45,023 nt of DNA from JBQTHI01 sp052390035 (GCA_052390035.1 JBQTHI010000003.1:1-45023); one strand, 5' to 3'. Shown: positions 31,117-38,625, numbered from the stretch's first letter. Notes: generated by a model from the sequence alone, not told the origin. A program made the numbers and translations.

Positions 31117-31962
31117 ATGTTCCCAAGATCGTTCGAATACGTGGCGCCGACCAGTATCGATGAAGCCGTGGCTGCCTTGGGAGGGAGCTCATTTGCCAAG
31201 GTGATGTCCGGTGGAATGAGCCTGCTGCCCCTCATGAAGCTGCGGCTGGTCTCCCCCGATCTCGTCGTTGACATTGGACGGGTGGCCGGCCTGGACCGGA
31301 TCGAAGACCGAGGGGACCATGTGGCCATCGGTGCTCTGGTCCGCCACTACCAGACGGCTGCCTCCAACCTGGTGCCGGCGGCTCTTCGTGCCGCCGCCTC
31401 GTGGACCGGTGATGTCCAGGTCCGCAACCGCGGCACGACGGCGGGAGCGGTCGTCCATGGCGACATTGCCGCCGATCAACCGGCGGCGGTACTGGCGCTC
31501 GGAGGTCGGGTCGTCACCCAGGGCCCCAAGGGAACCCGGACCATTGATGCCTCCGACTTCTTCCTCGACGTTCTCACCACCGCGGTCGAGCCAGACGAGA
31601 TCGTTACTGAGATCCAGATTCCCAAGGCGGACGGTTCCTCGGCTTACGACAAGCTTGGTCGACGGGGAGGCCACACCGACTATGCCGTAGCCGGCGCAGC
31701 CGCTTGGGTGCTCAAAGAGAACGGAAGCGTCAAAGATTGCCGGGTGGCCTTGACCGGGGTGGCGTCCAAACCTTCGCTGGCAGCGTCTACCAGGGAGGCT
31801 CTCATCGGCACCGACGGGTCAGAGGGGGCGGTGGCAGCCGCTGCCGCCAAAGCCGCCGACGGCCTCACCATCCTCGAAGACCTCTACGGATCGGTGGAGT
31901 ACAAGACCCATCTGGCCCGTGTGTTTGCCAAGCGAGCCCTGATGAAGGCGATTGCGGGGTAA
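31117..31962 (+). CDS. coxM: FAD-binding medium subunit of the Mo-hydroxylase
   Basis: The 281-residue flavoprotein subunit transfers electrons from the iron-sulfur clusters to the acceptor. The N-terminal half has the FAD pyrophosphate motif MSGGMSLLPLMKLR (about 29-42) and VQVRNRGTTAGAVVHGDIAADQP, a slightly divergent version of the usual RNxGTxGGxxxHADPAxD. The C-terminal CO_deh_flav_C-like region (about 175-280) contains KLGRRGGHTDYAVAGAAAWV. A GAGGAG ribosome binding site lies 8-9 bases before the ATG. A 106-base gap with no recognisable element follows before the ATPase gene. Confidence 0.9.
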   Translation: MFPRSFEYVAPTSIDEAVAALGGSSFAKVMSGGMSLLPLMKLRLVSPDLVVDIGRVAGLDRIEDRGDHVAIGALVRHYQTAASNLVPAALRAAASWTGDVQVRNRGTTAGAVVHGDIAADQPAAVLALGGRVVTQGPKGTRTIDASDFFLDVLTTAVEPDEIVTEIQIPKADGSSAYDKLGRRGGHTDYAVAGAAAWVLKENGSVKDCRVALTGVASKPSLAASTREALIGTDGSEGAVAAAAAKAADGLTILEDLYGSVEYKTHLARVFAKRALMKAIAG

Positions 31963-32068
31963 GAAAGAAGCGAACCCAGGGTTCCAGTCAATGATCTCGT
32001 TGGTTGCAGCCCCAAGTTCGCATCGGGACCGAGACGGAGGCTCCGCGACCCGGTAGCCTTTTCGGGCC

Positions 32069-32950
32069 ATGGATCCCACCACCGTCGACGAAGTAGCAGA
32101 CGCGCTCAGCCGTCATCGTTATATCGCCGACCGCGGACTGGCGGTCACGATCCTCTTGGCCCTCGAGCTAGGCCGCCCCCTGTTCCTCGAGGGCGAGGCC
32201 GGGGTGGGTAAAACGGAGGTGGCCAAGGTTCTGGCGGCGATCCTTCGGACCGATCTCATCCGGCTGCAGTGCTACGAAGGGCTCGACGCCAGCCAGGCGC
32301 TCTACGAGTGGGACTATGCCCGCCAGATGCTGGCAATCAGGCTGATCGAGGCGCGAGGGGAGGGGGAGACTGCCTCGGTGGCCGACATCATGAGTCGGGA
32401 CTTTCTCCGCCCTCGTCCATTGTTGATCGCCATCGAAGCAACTGCCGCCGGGAAGCGCCCGGTGCTCCTGATTGACGAACTCGATCGGGCAGACGAGGAG
32501 TTCGAGGCATACCTGCTGGAACTGCTGTCCGACTTTCAGGTGACCTTGCCCGAGATCGGCACGATTCGGGCCGAGCGGCCGCCGGTGGTGGTTGTCACCT
32601 CCAACCGGACCCGGGAGATCCACGACGCCCTCAAGCGCAGATGTCTCTATCACTGGCTCGACTACCCGTCGGTGGCTCGCGAGGTGGAGATCCTCCGCGC
32701 CCGTCGGCCGGAAGTCGACGCCGCCCTCGCCCGTCAGTTGGCATTGGCCATGGCCGACTTGCGTGCTCTCGACTTGTTTAAGCCACCTGGTGTGGCGGAG
32801 ACCCTCGACTGGGCCGCCGCCCTCAAGATTCTCAACGCCGATCGACTGGCGCCGGCGGTTATCGACGAAACCTTGGGTGCCGTGCTCAAGTATCGAGAGG
32901 ACATCGATCGAGTTCGAGAGGTCGGCGTCGCCACTTTGGTTCACGAATGA
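32069..32950 (+). CDS. coxD: MoxR-type AAA ATPase (CoxD-like)
   Basis: This 293-residue AAA+ ATPase belongs to the MoxR/CoxD group that, in the characterised CO dehydrogenase system, helps assemble the active-site metal centre. Walker A is GEAGVGKT (42-49) and Walker B LLIDELDRAD with D136 and E137; VVTSNRTREIHDALKRRCLYHW covers sensor 1 and the Arg finger region. It acts with a VWA-domain partner, present two genes downstream. The ATGA overlap at 32947-32950 couples it to an M15-type peptidase instead of directly to coxE. Confidence 0.9.
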   Translation: MDPTTVDEVADALSRHRYIADRGLAVTILLALELGRPLFLEGEAGVGKTEVAKVLAAILRTDLIRLQCYEGLDASQALYEWDYARQMLAIRLIEARGEGETASVADIMSRDFLRPRPLLIAIEATAAGKRPVLLIDELDRADEEFEAYLLELLSDFQVTLPEIGTIRAERPPVVVVTSNRTREIHDALKRRCLYHWLDYPSVAREVEILRARRPEVDAALARQLALAMADLRALDLFKPPGVAETLDWAAALKILNADRLAPAVIDETLGAVLKYREDIDRVREVGVATLVHE

Positions 32951-34137
32951 TCCCGGCACGGCTGGCCACGCTGGTGTGTGTGTTCGCCTTGACCACATCA
33001 ACCGGAGTCGGCTTGGCCGAGGTCACCGCCATTTCCAGCGATTCGGCGGAGCAGTTTCTCGAAGTGCGACGCAGCGGCGGTCTTGACCCGGAAACTCAAT
33101 CGCTAATCGACGACGTGGTGTGGAAGTTGGGGGCGCAAAGCACCACCGTCGATCGCGTCACCCTCCGGCTGTGGAAGGTGACCCGCGGCAACGAGTCGAT
33201 TCAACAATCACCCCCGGGATTCGGGTACCCGGTGCTGGTCAGTGGGGTCGATCCTGCATCTCCGGTCATCACTGGCGAGGCGGCGATAGCTCTCCACCGG
33301 GGCCAGGCGGTGATGGGGGAGATCACCGCTTCCTTACGGGGCGCAGTTGTTGGCGACCGGGTCGACCTTGAACCAGTCGGAGGGGGCATCGTCGCCCTTG
33401 AGATCGGTGCGATCGTTCCCGATCGGGACCTGCAGTGGAGCGAAATCTGGGTTTCCAACACGGTCGCAGCCAGCCTCCGGATCGATCGGCCCTTTTCGGT
33501 TCTGGTGTGGGGGGTGCCGTCCGACCTGACACACGCCGCCCTTCGTATAGGGCTGGCCGACAGGGCAGTTCGTATAAGCGGCGAGACCCAAAATGGGGAG
33601 CGGCTGGCGCTTTCCGACGCGGTGCTTCCGGTGGCAATGGTCAAGCAGCAATTTGGCGAGTTCGCCATTCGCCCGGGACGGGGCGATGAGGTTGAGATCG
33701 AGCGGTCTTGGGTGGAGCAGTGGATTATCGAAACGGACCTGCCCATCGTTGGCGCCGTCCGCTGTCACCGCCTGGTTGTCCCGTTTGCGATGACCGCACT
33801 TCGTCAGATCGAGCGGGCGGGTCTGGCGGCCGAACTCGACCCGGCCGACTTTCAGGCCGCCGGTGGCTGTTTTAACCCGAGATACAACCGGGGAGGCGAC
33901 CCCGGACATTCGTTGTCCCGCCACGCCTGGGGTATCGCCCTCGACTTCAATCCCAGCACCAATCGCTACGGCACCGAGCCTTTCATGTCTGAAGCCGTCG
34001 CCGCAGTGTTTCGGGGATGGGGATTCTCATGGGGAGGTACCTGGGCGATCCCGGACGGAATGCATTTCGAATGGCACCACCTTCCCAGCGGTTCGGGGCT
34101 GCTCGGCTTTCCGCCGGTAGCTCCAGGAGACGACTGA
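32947..34137 (+). CDS. exported M15-family (D-Ala-D-Ala carboxypeptidase-like) zinc peptidase
   Basis: The 396-residue protein has a Sec-type signal peptide (about 1-24, hydrophobic ATLVCVFALTTSTG), a middle region without a family I can name, and a C-terminal VanY/M15-like catalytic domain (about 270-390). Zinc ligands fit SRHAWGIALD (H326, D333) and FEWH (H377), with E375 as base. Such enzymes trim peptidoglycan stem peptides outside the membrane. The odd thing is its place: it overlaps coxD by four bases and ends one base before coxE, inside what is normally a coxD-coxE pair. Either the cluster acquired it by chance, or an exported protein takes part. The long unassigned region (25-260) may do something other than cell wall work. 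Confidence 0.83.
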   Translation: MIPARLATLVCVFALTTSTGVGLAEVTAISSDSAEQFLEVRRSGGLDPETQSLIDDVVWKLGAQSTTVDRVTLRLWKVTRGNESIQQSPPGFGYPVLVSGVDPASPVITGEAAIALHRGQAVMGEITASLRGAVVGDRVDLEPVGGGIVALEIGAIVPDRDLQWSEIWVSNTVAASLRIDRPFSVLVWGVPSDLTHAALRIGLADRAVRISGETQNGERLALSDAVLPVAMVKQQFGEFAIRPGRGDEVEIERSWVEQWIIETDLPIVGAVRCHRLVVPFAMTALRQIERAGLAAELDPADFQAAGGCFNPRYNRGGDPGHSLSRHAWGIALDFNPSTNRYGTEPFMSEAVAAVFRGWGFSWGGTWAIPDGMHFEWHHLPSGSGLLGFPPVAPGDD

Positions 34138-34138
34138 A

Positions 34139-35308
34139 ATGCCGGCAGCGAACACGAGTCTCGACGTTCTGGTGTCGTTCACTCATCGGCTGCGACAGGC
34201 GGGCATACCGGTGGCGGCCGGAACGGCCGGCGAGGTGGTGCGATCACTGGAACTGGTCGGCCTGGCCGGTGGGGAGGATGTCTACTACGCCATGCGCAGC
34301 CTGACATGCACCGGCTTCGACCATCTGGCAGTGTTCGATCGGATCTTCGTCGACTTCTTCCGGGAGAGGCACATCCCCACCCTGGCCGCGGTCAATCCTC
34401 GTCCCCGCACCTGGTCGATTAAGGCGCAAGGCGAGTCACCAGGAGTAGAAGACGCGACCGCTCCCCGAGTGGAGGCTGCACTGGGAGCCTCCGACGTGGA
34501 GCGGCTCCGCCATCGCGACTTTGCCTCGTTGTCGCCAGCCGAGATGGCCCAGGTGCGAAACATGATCAAGGCGATGTTGTGGGAGCCGGCACTGGCTTAC
34601 AACCGGCGGCGAAAGCCGCAAAGCAGCGGTGATCGTCCGGACCTGCGCCGTACCCTGCGCAACGCGGTTCGACCTGAAGGGGACGTGCTCCGGATCGAAT
34701 ACACCGGTCGTCGGCTGCGTCGGCGGCCTCTCGTCTTTCTCGCCGATGTGTCGGGATCAATGGAACGGTATTCGGAGATGCTCCTCCATTTTGCCCATGG
34801 AGCGGGCAGCGCTCTCGGCCGGGTAGAGGCTTTTGCCTTCGCCACTCATTTGACCCGTATTACCCGCCAGTTGCGCCACCGCGATCCTTCGGCGGCCATC
34901 GCCGAGGTGGCCGATGAAGTGACCGACTGGTCGAGCGGCACCCGCATCGGATCCGCCATCGCGGCATTCAATCGAGAGTGGTCGCGACGGGTGGGGCGAG
35001 GGGGACCGATAGCTCTGATCGTCTCCGATGGATGGGACCGCGGCGAACCTGATCTGCTCTCACAAGAGCTAGCCCGCCTCCGGCGAAGCGTCCACAGGGT
35101 TATGTGGCTCAACCCCATTGCCGGCCGGCCCGATTATCTGCCGTTGACCAGGGGAATCAAAGCCGCCCTCCCCCACGTTGATGACTTTCTACCAGTGACA
35201 AACTTGTCGAATCTGGAAAGGGTGGTCGAAGTGCTGGAAGCCGTCTCGGTGCATCGGCCGCGCCGTCCGGTGGACAGGTACCGCCGAGAATTCGAGGAGT
35301 TGACCTGA
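34139..35308 (+). CDS. coxE: VWA domain-containing protein (CoxE-like)
   Basis: The 389-residue protein matches the CoxE group. The von Willebrand A domain (about 195-375) has an intact MIDAS motif DVSGSM (203-208), later GTRIGSAIAAF and the conserved IVSDGWDRG. The N-terminal region (about 10-90) has the helical FTHRLRQAGIPV and YYAMRSLTC segments usual for these partners of MoxR ATPases. With the AAA protein it probably matures the Mo enzyme. It starts one base after the peptidase stop and is followed by the xdhC-like gene one base later, so the entire cluster appears to be a single transcript. Confidence 0.9.
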   Translation: MPAANTSLDVLVSFTHRLRQAGIPVAAGTAGEVVRSLELVGLAGGEDVYYAMRSLTCTGFDHLAVFDRIFVDFFRERHIPTLAAVNPRPRTWSIKAQGESPGVEDATAPRVEAALGASDVERLRHRDFASLSPAEMAQVRNMIKAMLWEPALAYNRRRKPQSSGDRPDLRRTLRNAVRPEGDVLRIEYTGRRLRRRPLVFLADVSGSMERYSEMLLHFAHGAGSALGRVEAFAFATHLTRITRQLRHRDPSAAIAEVADEVTDWSSGTRIGSAIAAFNREWSRRVGRGGPIALIVSDGWDRGEPDLLSQELARLRRSVHRVMWLNPIAGRPDYLPLTRGIKAALPHVDDFLPVTNLSNLERVVEVLEAVSVHRPRRPVDRYRREFEELT

Positions 35309-35309
35309 C

Positions 35310-35618
35310 GTGATGGACGAACTGGCGGTCCGGGATCGGTGGCGATCTGAAGGCAAGGAGGTGGCGGCCGCCACAGTTGTCCGCGTCTCCGGATCTGCCC
35401 CCCGTCCGGTGGGTTCGAAGTTCCTGGTGTCATCGGCCGGAGATATGGCGGGGTCCGTCTCCGGCGGTTGTGTCGAGAACGATGTGTTTGTGCGTTTACA
35501 GCAGGTTATGGAAACGGGTTCCCCCGTGCTGGTCGACTATGGCATCGCCGACGAAGAGGCGTTCGCGGTCGGGTTGGCCTGCGGCGGGCGGATTCAGGTG
35601 TATCTAGAGCGATGGTGA
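35310..35618 (+). CDS. XdhC/CoxI family protein, N-terminal-domain piece
   Basis: The 102-residue protein corresponds to the N-terminal XdhC_CoxI domain: VAAATVVRVSGSAPRPVGSK, then GSVSGGCVENDV and GLACGGRIQVYLE. XdhC proteins bind the molybdenum cofactor, help sulfurate it and insert it. The GTG at 35310 has GAGGAG 10 bases upstream; ATG 35313 is an alternative. It overlaps the next gene, which carries the rest of a usual XdhC, by 7 bases in another frame. Together they look like one split XdhC. Confidence 0.85.
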   Translation: MMDELAVRDRWRSEGKEVAAATVVRVSGSAPRPVGSKFLVSSAGDMAGSVSGGCVENDVFVRLQQVMETGSPVLVDYGIADEEAFAVGLACGGRIQVYLERW

Positions 35619-36367
35619 ACGGAGTTCTAGATGCAGTCGAAACCCTGTTGGTCGCTGAAGGTTTCGGGACCAGGGCGACGGTGGTGGCCGGTCCAGCGAT
35701 AGGGATGTCGGCTCTGATAATCGATGGGGAGGTAGTAGCAGGCGAGGTCCCCGTCGATGTGAAGGATCAAATCGTCGCCGACGCTCAGAGCCTGCTTGAC
35801 CGCGGGAAGTCTCTGACGGTCGGATACGACGACCATCAGGTCTATTTGGAGAGCCTGGTGCCGAGGCCCCATCTCGTGATCTTTGGCGCGGTACATGTTG
35901 GTCAGGAGCTGGCCCGGCTTGGGGCGCAGCTTGGTTTCCATGTCACCGTCAGCGACGCCCGCCCAGCCTTCACGACCACCGACAGGTTCCCCGAGGCAGA
36001 TCGGTTGGAGGTGGGCTGGCCCGATCAGGTAGAGATCGAATTTGATCGGCGCACCTATGTTGTAGTCCTCAGCCATGACGCTCGTTTCGAAGACCCCCTG
36101 TGGCCACGGCTTCTTCCGAGCCCGGCGCCGTACATCGGGGCGATGGGAAGCGCCGGCACTGCTCGCCGTCGCCAGGAGCGACTCCTGAAGGCTGGCTTTA
36201 CTTTCGACCAGATAGCCCGGATTCACAGCCCGGTTGGGCTGGGGATCGGCTCGCAGACCCCGGCCGAGACAGCAGTGGCGATCATGGCGGAGATCATCGC
36301 CTCCCGTTACCGCCCGGAAGAGCCGTTGCGGATCGTGGGAGAGGCAACCCGGCTGGCGGCCGGATAA
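35612..36367 (+). CDS. XdhC/CoxI family protein, C-terminal Rossmann piece
   Basis: A 251-residue protein with the C-terminal XdhC Rossmann domain: HLVIFGAVHVGQELARLGAQLGF (about 89-111), SDARPAF, VVVLSHDARFEDP, YIGAMGSAGTARRR, and the conserved end IHSPVGLGIGSQTPAETAVAIMAEI. Residues 1-85 form the linker region seen in fused XdhC proteins. It starts at ATG 35612, overlapping the N-terminal piece by 7 bases. Proposed role: MoCo binding and delivery to the large subunit. Confidence 0.88.
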   Translation: MVNGVLDAVETLLVAEGFGTRATVVAGPAIGMSALIIDGEVVAGEVPVDVKDQIVADAQSLLDRGKSLTVGYDDHQVYLESLVPRPHLVIFGAVHVGQELARLGAQLGFHVTVSDARPAFTTTDRFPEADRLEVGWPDQVEIEFDRRTYVVVLSHDARFEDPLWPRLLPSPAPYIGAMGSAGTARRRQERLLKAGFTFDQIARIHSPVGLGIGSQTPAETAVAIMAEIIASRYRPEEPLRIVGEATRLAAG

Positions 36368-36396
36368 GCGGGTCGGTCAGCCGGTACCGTCCCCCC

Positions 36397-36984
36397 GTGA
36401 TCGCAGCATTGGTTCTGGCGGCTGGCGGTTCATCTCGCCTGGGACGGCCCAAACAGTTGGAGCCGTGGGGGAACACGACGTTGCTCGGGCGGATCTTGTC
36501 ACAGGTTGCCGAGATGCCTTTCGACGATCGATTCGTCGTGCTCGGCGCGTCTTGCGACGAAGTTCTCGCCACCGTCGATCTGAGTCAGTGGACGGTGGTC
36601 GAGAACCCCGAGTGGGGCGATGGAATGGCTTCCTCGCTGCGGGTAGGCCTCGATGCGGTCCTTCGCCTCACGCGGGCAGACGCCGCCGCCATCTTCCTCG
36701 GCGATCAGCCCGACATTGACCCCGAGGTCGTGCACGCCCTGATCGAGACCAGGCGCAAGAGCAAACGGATGGCCATCGTCCCGAAATATCGGTACACGTG
36801 GGGCAATCCAGTCCTTGTCGAAAGGAGCCTGTGGCCCCGCCTGATGGGGCTCGAAGGCGACGAAGGCGCCAAACGCCTATTGCAGGCTCATCCCGACTGG
36901 GTGGATGAAGTGTGGGTCGAACAAATGCCGCCTCGCGATGTCGACACGACGACTGATGTTGAAGAGTTGCGCCCGCGACAGTGA
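36397..36984 (+). CDS. MobA-like molybdenum cofactor nucleotidyltransferase (MocA-type)
   Basis: The 195-residue NTP transferase starts with VLAAGGSSRLGRPKQL (6-21), the nucleotide-binding signature of MobA/MocA proteins. FLGDQPDID is the metal-binding motif and NPVLVERSLWPRL and DEGAKRLLQAHPD also fit. MocA adds CMP to molybdopterin to give the cytosine dinucleotide used by xanthine dehydrogenase-family enzymes, so it completes the maturation set of the cluster. The start is GTG 36397, 29 bases after the XdhC gene; no strong ribosome binding site is visible. Confidence 0.88.
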   Translation: MIAALVLAAGGSSRLGRPKQLEPWGNTTLLGRILSQVAEMPFDDRFVVLGASCDEVLATVDLSQWTVVENPEWGDGMASSLRVGLDAVLRLTRADAAAIFLGDQPDIDPEVVHALIETRRKSKRMAIVPKYRYTWGNPVLVERSLWPRLMGLEGDEGAKRLLQAHPDWVDEVWVEQMPPRDVDTTTDVEELRPRQ

Positions 36985-37036
36985 CAGCGATGCTTGGGTA
37001 GAGTCGCTCTTCACTGTTTTGCACTAGAGGGAGTCT

Positions 37037-37438
37037 GTGGCTCGCATCGATGAGATAGCCGGAATCGACCCCAAGGACGCCACCAAACTTCGCAAGGCCG
37101 GCATTCGCACCACGGAGGCGCTGCTCAAGAGGGCATCGGTCAAACCCCACCGTGATCAACTTGCAGGCGAGATGGGCTTCGACCCCGACCGCTTGTTGCG
37201 TTGGGTGCAGCGGGCCGATCTGATGCGGGTGAAAGGCATCGGTTCCGAATACGCCCTTCTTCTCGAAGCCTGCGGAGTTGCCACAATCCGCGATCTGCGC
37301 CGTCGAAACGCCACTGCCCTTGCCGCCAAGCTGACCGATCACAACGGTCGGCGGTCAATGGTCAAACGCCTCCCCACCGAGGTGATGGTTATAGGCTGGA
37401 TAGAGGCGGCTAGCGCGGTGGAGCCTCTGGTCAAATAG
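37037..37438 (+). CDS. DUF4332 domain-containing protein (helix-hairpin-helix-like)
   Basis: A 133-residue basic protein with two helix-hairpin-helix-like units: IAGIDPKDATKLRKAGIRTTEALL (about 7-30) and VKGIGSEYALLLEACGVATIRDL (about 65-87), as in DUF4332 proteins. This fold often binds DNA or other proteins; the role is not known. The GTG is preceded by GAGGGAG about 6 bases upstream. It stands alone, 52 bases after the MobA-like gene, and ends 2 bases before a strong hairpin terminator. Confidence 0.83.
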   Translation: MARIDEIAGIDPKDATKLRKAGIRTTEALLKRASVKPHRDQLAGEMGFDPDRLLRWVQRADLMRVKGIGSEYALLLEACGVATIRDLRRRNATALAAKLTDHNGRRSMVKRLPTEVMVIGWIEAASAVEPLVK

Positions 37439-37440
37439 AG

Positions 37441-37465
37441 AACGAGGGCCCGACAGGCCCTCGTT
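37441..37465. terminator. strong hairpin terminator, probably bidirectional
   Basis: A perfect 10-bp stem AACGAGGGCC/GGCCCTCGTT with a 5-base loop lies right after the DUF4332 stop and 60 bases beyond the end of the convergent hbhA-like gene. It lacks a long T tract, as is usual in high-GC actinobacteria. A weaker hairpin GACGG-GTTAA-CCGTC lies at 37499-37513, nearer the hbhA-like gene. Confidence 0.7.
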
Positions 37466-37524
37466 CCATCCGTTCTTGTAACGGTTTGCGTTCAAGTGGA
37501 CGGGTTAACCGTCACAAACAAGTG

Positions 37525-38130
37525 TCAGACCGTGGCCGTCGCCTTGCTGGCTGGTGCCTTGCTGGCCGGTGCCTTGCGGGCTGGTGCCTTGCGAGCTGGT
37601 GCCTTGCTGGCCGGCGCCTTGCGGGCCGGTGCCTTGCGGGCCGGTGCCTTGCTGGCAACCGACTTGGTGGCAGAGGCCTTAGGTGCAGAAGCCTTCTTTG
37701 CCGGTGCCTTCCTGGCTGGCTTCTGACCAGACGACTTCTGGCTGGCCGTTCTTTGGGCGGGCACGGTCTCAAACTTCACGCCCTCGGTCGAGGCCTCCAC
37801 TTTCACGGTGGGTAGCCTCTCGGGACGGAAGGACGACCGCCATGTGGCAAGCAGGTCTTCTAGTTGTTCGCGGAGCTTGTGGACCTGGTTGCTGACCTGA
37901 TCGAAGTCGACCTTGGCGGTCAACTCGTCGACCATCTTGGCATCGGTGACCCGGTTGACCACCTTCTCACCTTCGTTGGCCCACACACTCATCCGCTTGT
38001 TGGCGGTCTTGCCCAGCGAGCCAGCCTCGCGGTTGAGGGTGGTGCGGATCTCGTTGACCCGGTCACCCACTTTGCGGGCGGCTACCACCGGGGCGCCCAC
38101 CGCGGCATAAAGGACGGTTTTGGCTTTCAT
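37525..38130 (-). CDS. HbhA-like / histone H1-like protein with Lys-Ala-Pro repeat tail
   Basis: The 201-residue protein has an N-terminal part predicted to be helical or coiled-coil (about 15-105; VGDRVNEIRTTLNREAGSLG, VSNQVHKLREQLEDLL) and a basic tail (about 125-201) ending in seven near-perfect KAPA(R/S) pentads. This matches the layout and size of mycobacterial heparin-binding hemagglutinin (HbhA), whose Lys-rich tail binds heparan sulfate, and also resembles histone H1-like DNA-binding proteins. The XRE regulator directly upstream mirrors the Rv0474-Rv0475 arrangement in M. tuberculosis, which favours an HbhA-type relative. No signal peptide is present, as in HbhA. The ATG overlaps the regulator stop, with AGGAGC 6 bases before it. 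Confidence 0.72.
   Translation of the reverse strand: MKAKTVLYAAVGAPVVAARKVGDRVNEIRTTLNREAGSLGKTANKRMSVWANEGEKVVNRVTDAKMVDELTAKVDFDQVSNQVHKLREQLEDLLATWRSSFRPERLPTVKVEASTEGVKFETVPAQRTASQKSSGQKPARKAPAKKASAPKASATKSVASKAPARKAPARKAPASKAPARKAPARKAPASKAPASKATATV
37540..37662 (-). repeat. 15-bp tandem repeats encoding the KAPA(R/S) tail
   Basis: About eight 15-base units, each encoding (S/R)KAPA, run through the 3' third of the hbhA-like gene with few base differences between units. Such arrays change copy number easily, so tail length may vary between strains. Confidence 0.8.
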
Positions 38131-38513
38131 ACGTTGCTCCTATCTGTTGGGTCGAGCAGTGAACCTGCACCGACCAGGGTCCGGTAGAGGTCAAGCAGAA
38201 CCTGCTTTTGGCGGGGCGTGAGTGCATGGTCGGCTTCGATTGCATCCACCACTGCAGGTGGGTTCGGGCCCTCTTCGATCAGTCCGGCCCGGGTATAGAG
38301 GGTCTCGGCGGAGATCGATAGCGCCCGGGAGATCCGTTTGAGGATCTCGGCCGAGGGCTTGCGCACCCCCCGCTCGATTTGGCTCAAGTAGGGATTGGAA
38401 ACCCCGGCCCGATCCGCCAAGCGCCGCAGGGACAGGTTGGCCCGCTCCCGCTGGCTTTTGATGAAGGTTCCGACGTCTCCAACTACATCCCTGAGGGTCT
38501 CGTCGGGGCGCAT
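38127..38513 (-). CDS. XRE-family transcriptional regulator
   Basis: The 128-residue protein has an N-terminal lambda-repressor-like helix-turn-helix (about 13-70): IKSQRERANLSLRRLADRAGVSNPYLSQIERG with RKPSAEILKRISRALSIS following. The C-terminal segment ALTPRQKQVLLDLYRTL is the same kind of tail seen in the mycobacterial Rv0474-type regulators next to hbhA. I chose ATG 38513 (GAGGAG 3 bases upstream), because a good promoter at 38566-38594 would start transcription near 38559, downstream of the other in-frame starts at 38594 and 38567. It is translationally coupled to the hbhA-like gene and probably controls its own operon through the repeated CTGCTTGC motif. Confidence 0.87.
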   Translation of the reverse strand: MRPDETLRDVVGDVGTFIKSQRERANLSLRRLADRAGVSNPYLSQIERGVRKPSAEILKRISRALSISAETLYTRAGLIEEGPNPPAVVDAIEADHALTPRQKQVLLDLYRTLVGAGSLLDPTDRSNV

Positions 38514-38540
38514 TGACTCCTCGGGTACTCCTACCCTCGG

Positions 38541-38608
38541 CTGCTTGCTATTACTCACAATGTGCATGCTACAGCAAGCAGCTAACAATTGCAAGCAGAA
38601 GCAAGCAG
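38541..38608 (-). promoter_or_regulatory. operator array of CTGCTTGC motifs
   Basis: Read towards the regulator gene, CTGCTTGC occurs at 38608-38601, 38598-38591 and 38581-38574, and in inverted form (GCAAGCAG) at 38548-38541. The outer pair CTGCTTGCT/AGCAAGCAG (38541-38549 and 38573-38581) is a perfect 9-bp inverted repeat. The copies lie upstream of, over and inside the promoter, as expected for autoregulation by the XRE protein. Confidence 0.6.
38566..38594 (-). promoter_or_regulatory. promoter of the XRE-hbhA-like operon
   Basis: On the minus strand TTGCAA (38594-38589) and TAGCAT (38571-38566) are separated by exactly 17 bases, a good sigma-70-type match. Transcription would start near 38559, leaving a leader of about 45 bases before ATG 38513. 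Confidence 0.55.
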
Positions 38609-38625
38609 GATTTTCGCGAACTGGT

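Noticed and set aside
37486..37815. Plus-strand reading frames rich in Leu/Ala/Gly/Cys repeats opposite the hbhA-like gene
   Set aside because: They are the complement of the 15-bp KAPA repeats. The minus-strand gene has a ribosome binding site, coupling to the regulator and a sensible domain layout.
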